This document shows, in pieces, positions 61,101 to 64,000 of a stretch of 64,000 bases of DNA. The stretch comes from Wuchereria bancrofti. Its lineage: Eukaryota > Nematoda > Chromadorea > Rhabditida > Onchocercidae. Below the pieces are notes generated by a model that ran no database searches, had not been told where the DNA came from, and saw only the letters and a program-made list of their open reading frames with translations. The translations under genes and the position numbers were made by a program. Where the stretch lies: NCBI GenBank assembly GCA_005281725.1, contig SSBO01000007.1, forward strand, positions 1 through 64,000, given 5' to 3'. Position 1 is the stretch's first letter; each line of letters begins with the position of its first letter.

Positions 61101-64000
61101 GACTTTTCAGATAACGTTTTTTGCCATTTTTTTCACACGTAACTCGCGTGATTTGATTTATCGCATGTAAAAGCTCTTTTTTTCTCTTTATTGACAGTAA
61201 TTATTAGTCATTTATTTTAAATATTATTTAATTGAATAATTATAATTAATGATGTGTATTTTTTTTTACTTGAAAATTCGAAAAAATGTTGAAATATAAA
61301 ATGAAATATGAATTTATTCATTCATACCTTCCATTTATTATTTAATTTAAACAAAAACATAATACTCCTTATACTTGAATATCGAATAATCTTTCACCTA
61401 GAATTATGTAATTATTTAATTGCTTTATTGAATTTTCTTTTTTCTTTTTTTTGTAGGGTAGTACGATAGAGCAAATTCGAAAGCAATTACCAATTAGAGT
61501 TTGTAAAATGATACGAAATATTGTTGAAAAAAGGATAAATATACCGCTTCAAACAATATTAAAAGTAATTCCACTTAGTGAAATGCTCAAATTTGCAACT
61601 AATAATATTAAATTGGCTGATTCACCAAAACATGTAAGTTTTATAATTTAATTTTTTTTTCAATAATTTCAATATGAAAATTATTATGCATGTGAAATTA
61701 AGATTCCAAGTTTTAATGAATATTTTATATAGCTATAGTTATAATTAGAAATGAAAAGTTCATAGGAAGAAGGAAAAAAGAAAGGCTAATATTAGGATTG
61801 AAATATTTTTTGGAATATTTAATAATTAATTCCAATTATGCAATAATATTAGTTAGATTTAATATTAAGTGTAAAATAGTATTATTTTTATTTTAAATTA
61901 ATAGTAACGTATACAAAATTTGCATATAAACGTATTTTGTATAATATTTTCAATGTATTGTCTAACAAACTATTTGTAATGGATTTTGTTTGAATTTTTT
62001 TTGCCGTTAGTAGAGGATTTTATTTCTATCTTAAAAAAATTTAATTTAGAAAATTTGTGTTTAATCCAAATTAAATTATATCAATTACAAAGATTTTGTA
62101 TTTTAGTAAATGAAAAATTTTCTTTGAATTTTACGGAAAATTTTTTGAATTTCAACAAAGTCTATTTCAAAAATTTTTTATTGAATTACTGGTAATTTAT
62201 ATTAATTATAATCAAACGATTAATTTCTTAGTGTTATATGGAAATGTGTAAGAAAAAGATGCAAACTAATGAAACAACTGCCCATTTTTCCACTTCAAAA
62301 AAAAAATTGAATTTATCACCTATCAATGTATCCGACAGTCATCATATAACCACAAGAAATGATAACACAGTAAGTAATCAAAAATCATATCTAATTTAAA
62401 TGATATAAGTGATAAATTAAAACGTAGTATAAATACTATTAAGAATGCATTTATTAATCAAATGATTTGTTTAATTATAATGAAATTTTTATGGCATAAA
62501 TTATAAAATAAAACCTTTTGAAATTTCAAATTAAAATAATGATATTAATGAAATAAACAAGTATAGCATAAGCTTTTTCTTTCTTTCCCTTTTTTAAATG
62601 TTCATATGAAATATGAAAAAGTTTGAAAAGAATACATTTTAGAAATTAATTAAATAATTTTGACAAAAAAGCAAAAAATAAATTAAAGCTAATTTTGAAA
62701 TTTTTTAAAAAAGCAACGAAATGATTTGAAAAAACCATAGAAAAGAAATTCTCGAGTAAATTGTTAATCAATTAATTATAAGTAGTGAGTAATAATATAG
62801 TGATTATATTTCTACAATATGAATAATATAAGTATGATATGTCAACAATTTATCAGTTATCATCGACACATATTGAAATATTGCAGCTTATCACATTATC
62901 ACCAATTTCATTGACGACGTCATATACGAACGTACGTGAAGAAACGAACGCTTCAACTTTTTTAGATCCTTGCGGTGATTGTTACGCTAATAATAAATCA
63001 ACTGTATTTAATAATTTAATCCACTCACAAAGATACACTGATAAGGTAAGTTTTTTTAAAAAAAAAATTCATTTTTCAAAATAATTTCATTTTTTAAAAT
63101 ATTTTAGAAAAAGCTGAAATTTGACTTTACACATAATACTTTTCTAATTCAACCTTTTTTGCTACTACATTAAAAATTTTTTCTAAAATTTTTTAAAATG
63201 CTTTTTTGGAGATTCATGTGTATATATTTTTTGTTTGATTTTTTTGTCAAAAAATATTGATGAGAACTAAAAAATAACCTTATCCAGTTTCTTTTTTTTA
63301 ATTTTTTTTTTTAAATTTTTTATTTATTCAAATTTTATTATTAAAAGTATTGTTCATAATTTATTAAGTGCTATTTTACAAGTTTCTTTTGCACTTTCTT
63401 TTTTCTTTGCTATTAGATTAAAAATATTTTAGAATGATTGATAAGAAATATTAAATAAAATTTTATTTTTTAGATTTTACCTAATATTGTGCTAAATATG
63501 CATATAATAAAGGTATTAGCAACACCTAATGATTTTCAACTTGGTTTACGAGCGGTATTTACACCAGAAGGAATAACTAAAATGCCATTTTATCCATTTC
63601 CAATGCATTTTCCACAAAATTTTAAGAATGAAAATAATCAACGAATGTTGGATGTATTAATTAGCGATTACACTATTAATTCACTTCTCTATCATATGCA
63701 TAAGTTATTATTAAATTTTAGCAATTATTTTAATATATATTTCAAATTTAAATAGAAAAAAATTTCGAAAAAACAATTTTTCTTTTTTTCCAGCACTTAA
63801 AATTTATTGTAATGTTTTTTTTTTCTTTTTTTTTTTTGCAAAATTGCTAAAAATTTGTATGAAAAAAGATGAAAATATTACTAAAGATTAATTTTAATAA
63901 TTTTTTTTTTATTTGCAAAAGAAAAAGAACAATGGAAAAGATTGAAATTGTTTTAGAAAAAATGATTGAATGTAAAAAAAAAAAAAAATTAGACGATAAA
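58184..64000 (+). CDS. BPI/LBP/CETP-family lipid-binding protein, partial (start unresolved, runs off window)
   Basis: A secreted lipid/LPS-transfer-type protein with two boomerang barrels. Visible exons: 58184-58317, 59317-59494, 59618-59739, 60083-60164, 60570-60719, 61457-61633, 62232-62369, 62887-63045 and 63474-63703; all join in phase (the last ends in phase 2). The first has a hydrophobic signal segment (LIFFLLVGCFGLNA) but no ATG; the start must be in an earlier exon (ATGACG/GTTTGT at 57550 would fit phase but is speculative). The N-terminal barrel shows GLEFRINPKAFLYASLLAGP, PPNRLIFTIRNFDI and GEIKVILPIKLNG. A polar Ser/Thr/Asn-rich linker with CGDC follows. The C-terminal barrel begins near ISDYTINSLLYHMH, a hallmark of the family. 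Nematodes have several such genes of unclear role. Confidence 0.85.
59930..59993. repeat. 32-bp tandem duplication in a BPI-like gene intron
   Basis: Two adjacent identical copies of a unit beginning TATCAAAAATTTACATTAAT. Non-coding, AT-rich. Confidence 0.85.

Overview
The window reads as nuclear DNA of a parasitic nematode, most probably a filarial or other spirurid worm. The basis is a very AT-rich genome, many small exons with GT...TTTNAG introns, TTAGGC-like (nematode telomere type) repeats, BEL/Pao retrotransposons, and animal-type genes (cathepsin L-like protease, S-formylglutathione hydrolase, TFIIS, BPI/LBP/CETP family). The species assignment is inference. There is one assembly gap (39758-39915).

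Region 1 (1-13.6 kb) is a graveyard of BEL/Pao LTR retrotransposons. Element A (+, 1 to about 3.6 kb; PR, partial RT, integrase end, env-like frame) lies head-to-head with a near-identical inverted relative A' (-, about 3.6-6.98 kb; integrase and RNase H remnant, PR, zinc knuckles, gag, PBS, LTR). A' is itself inserted in an older minus-strand element C (6.98-8.17 kb), which also holds a solo LTR (7189-7642). More inverted LTR and gag scraps follow (8.17-9.55 kb), then a TTAGGC-like island, a large inverted repeat (10280-10855 / 11246-11793) and another dead gag (12.3-13.56 kb).

Region 2 (14.3-25 kb, minus strand) holds a complete 8-exon cathepsin L-like cysteine protease (14311-17294, 365 aa) and, upstream of it, the exons of an unrecognised small secreted Cys-containing protein (about 19590-24956).

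Region 3 (30-38.6 kb, plus strand) has a GC-rich gene encoding an acidic protein with a C2H2 finger and a second Cys/His module (29968-31484). It is followed by long A-rich then T-rich low-complexity DNA with a degenerate roughly 300-bp repeat carrying GCATG motifs. A possible two-exon small basic secreted peptide gene (35910-38638) follows, whose intron contains a clean solo LTR with a 5-bp target duplication (37732-38236).

Region 4 (41.4-49.5 kb, plus strand) holds two complete housekeeping genes: S-formylglutathione hydrolase/esterase D (6 exons, 289 aa) and transcription elongation factor TFIIS (8 exons, 304 aa). TFIIS has an unexpected in-frame 78-nt cassette-like exon.

Region 5 (58.2 kb to the end, plus strand) is a BPI/LBP/CETP-type lipid-binding protein gene that runs off the window. 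The remaining long stretches (25-30 kb, 49.5-58 kb) are AT-rich intergenic DNA with microsatellites and no supported gene.
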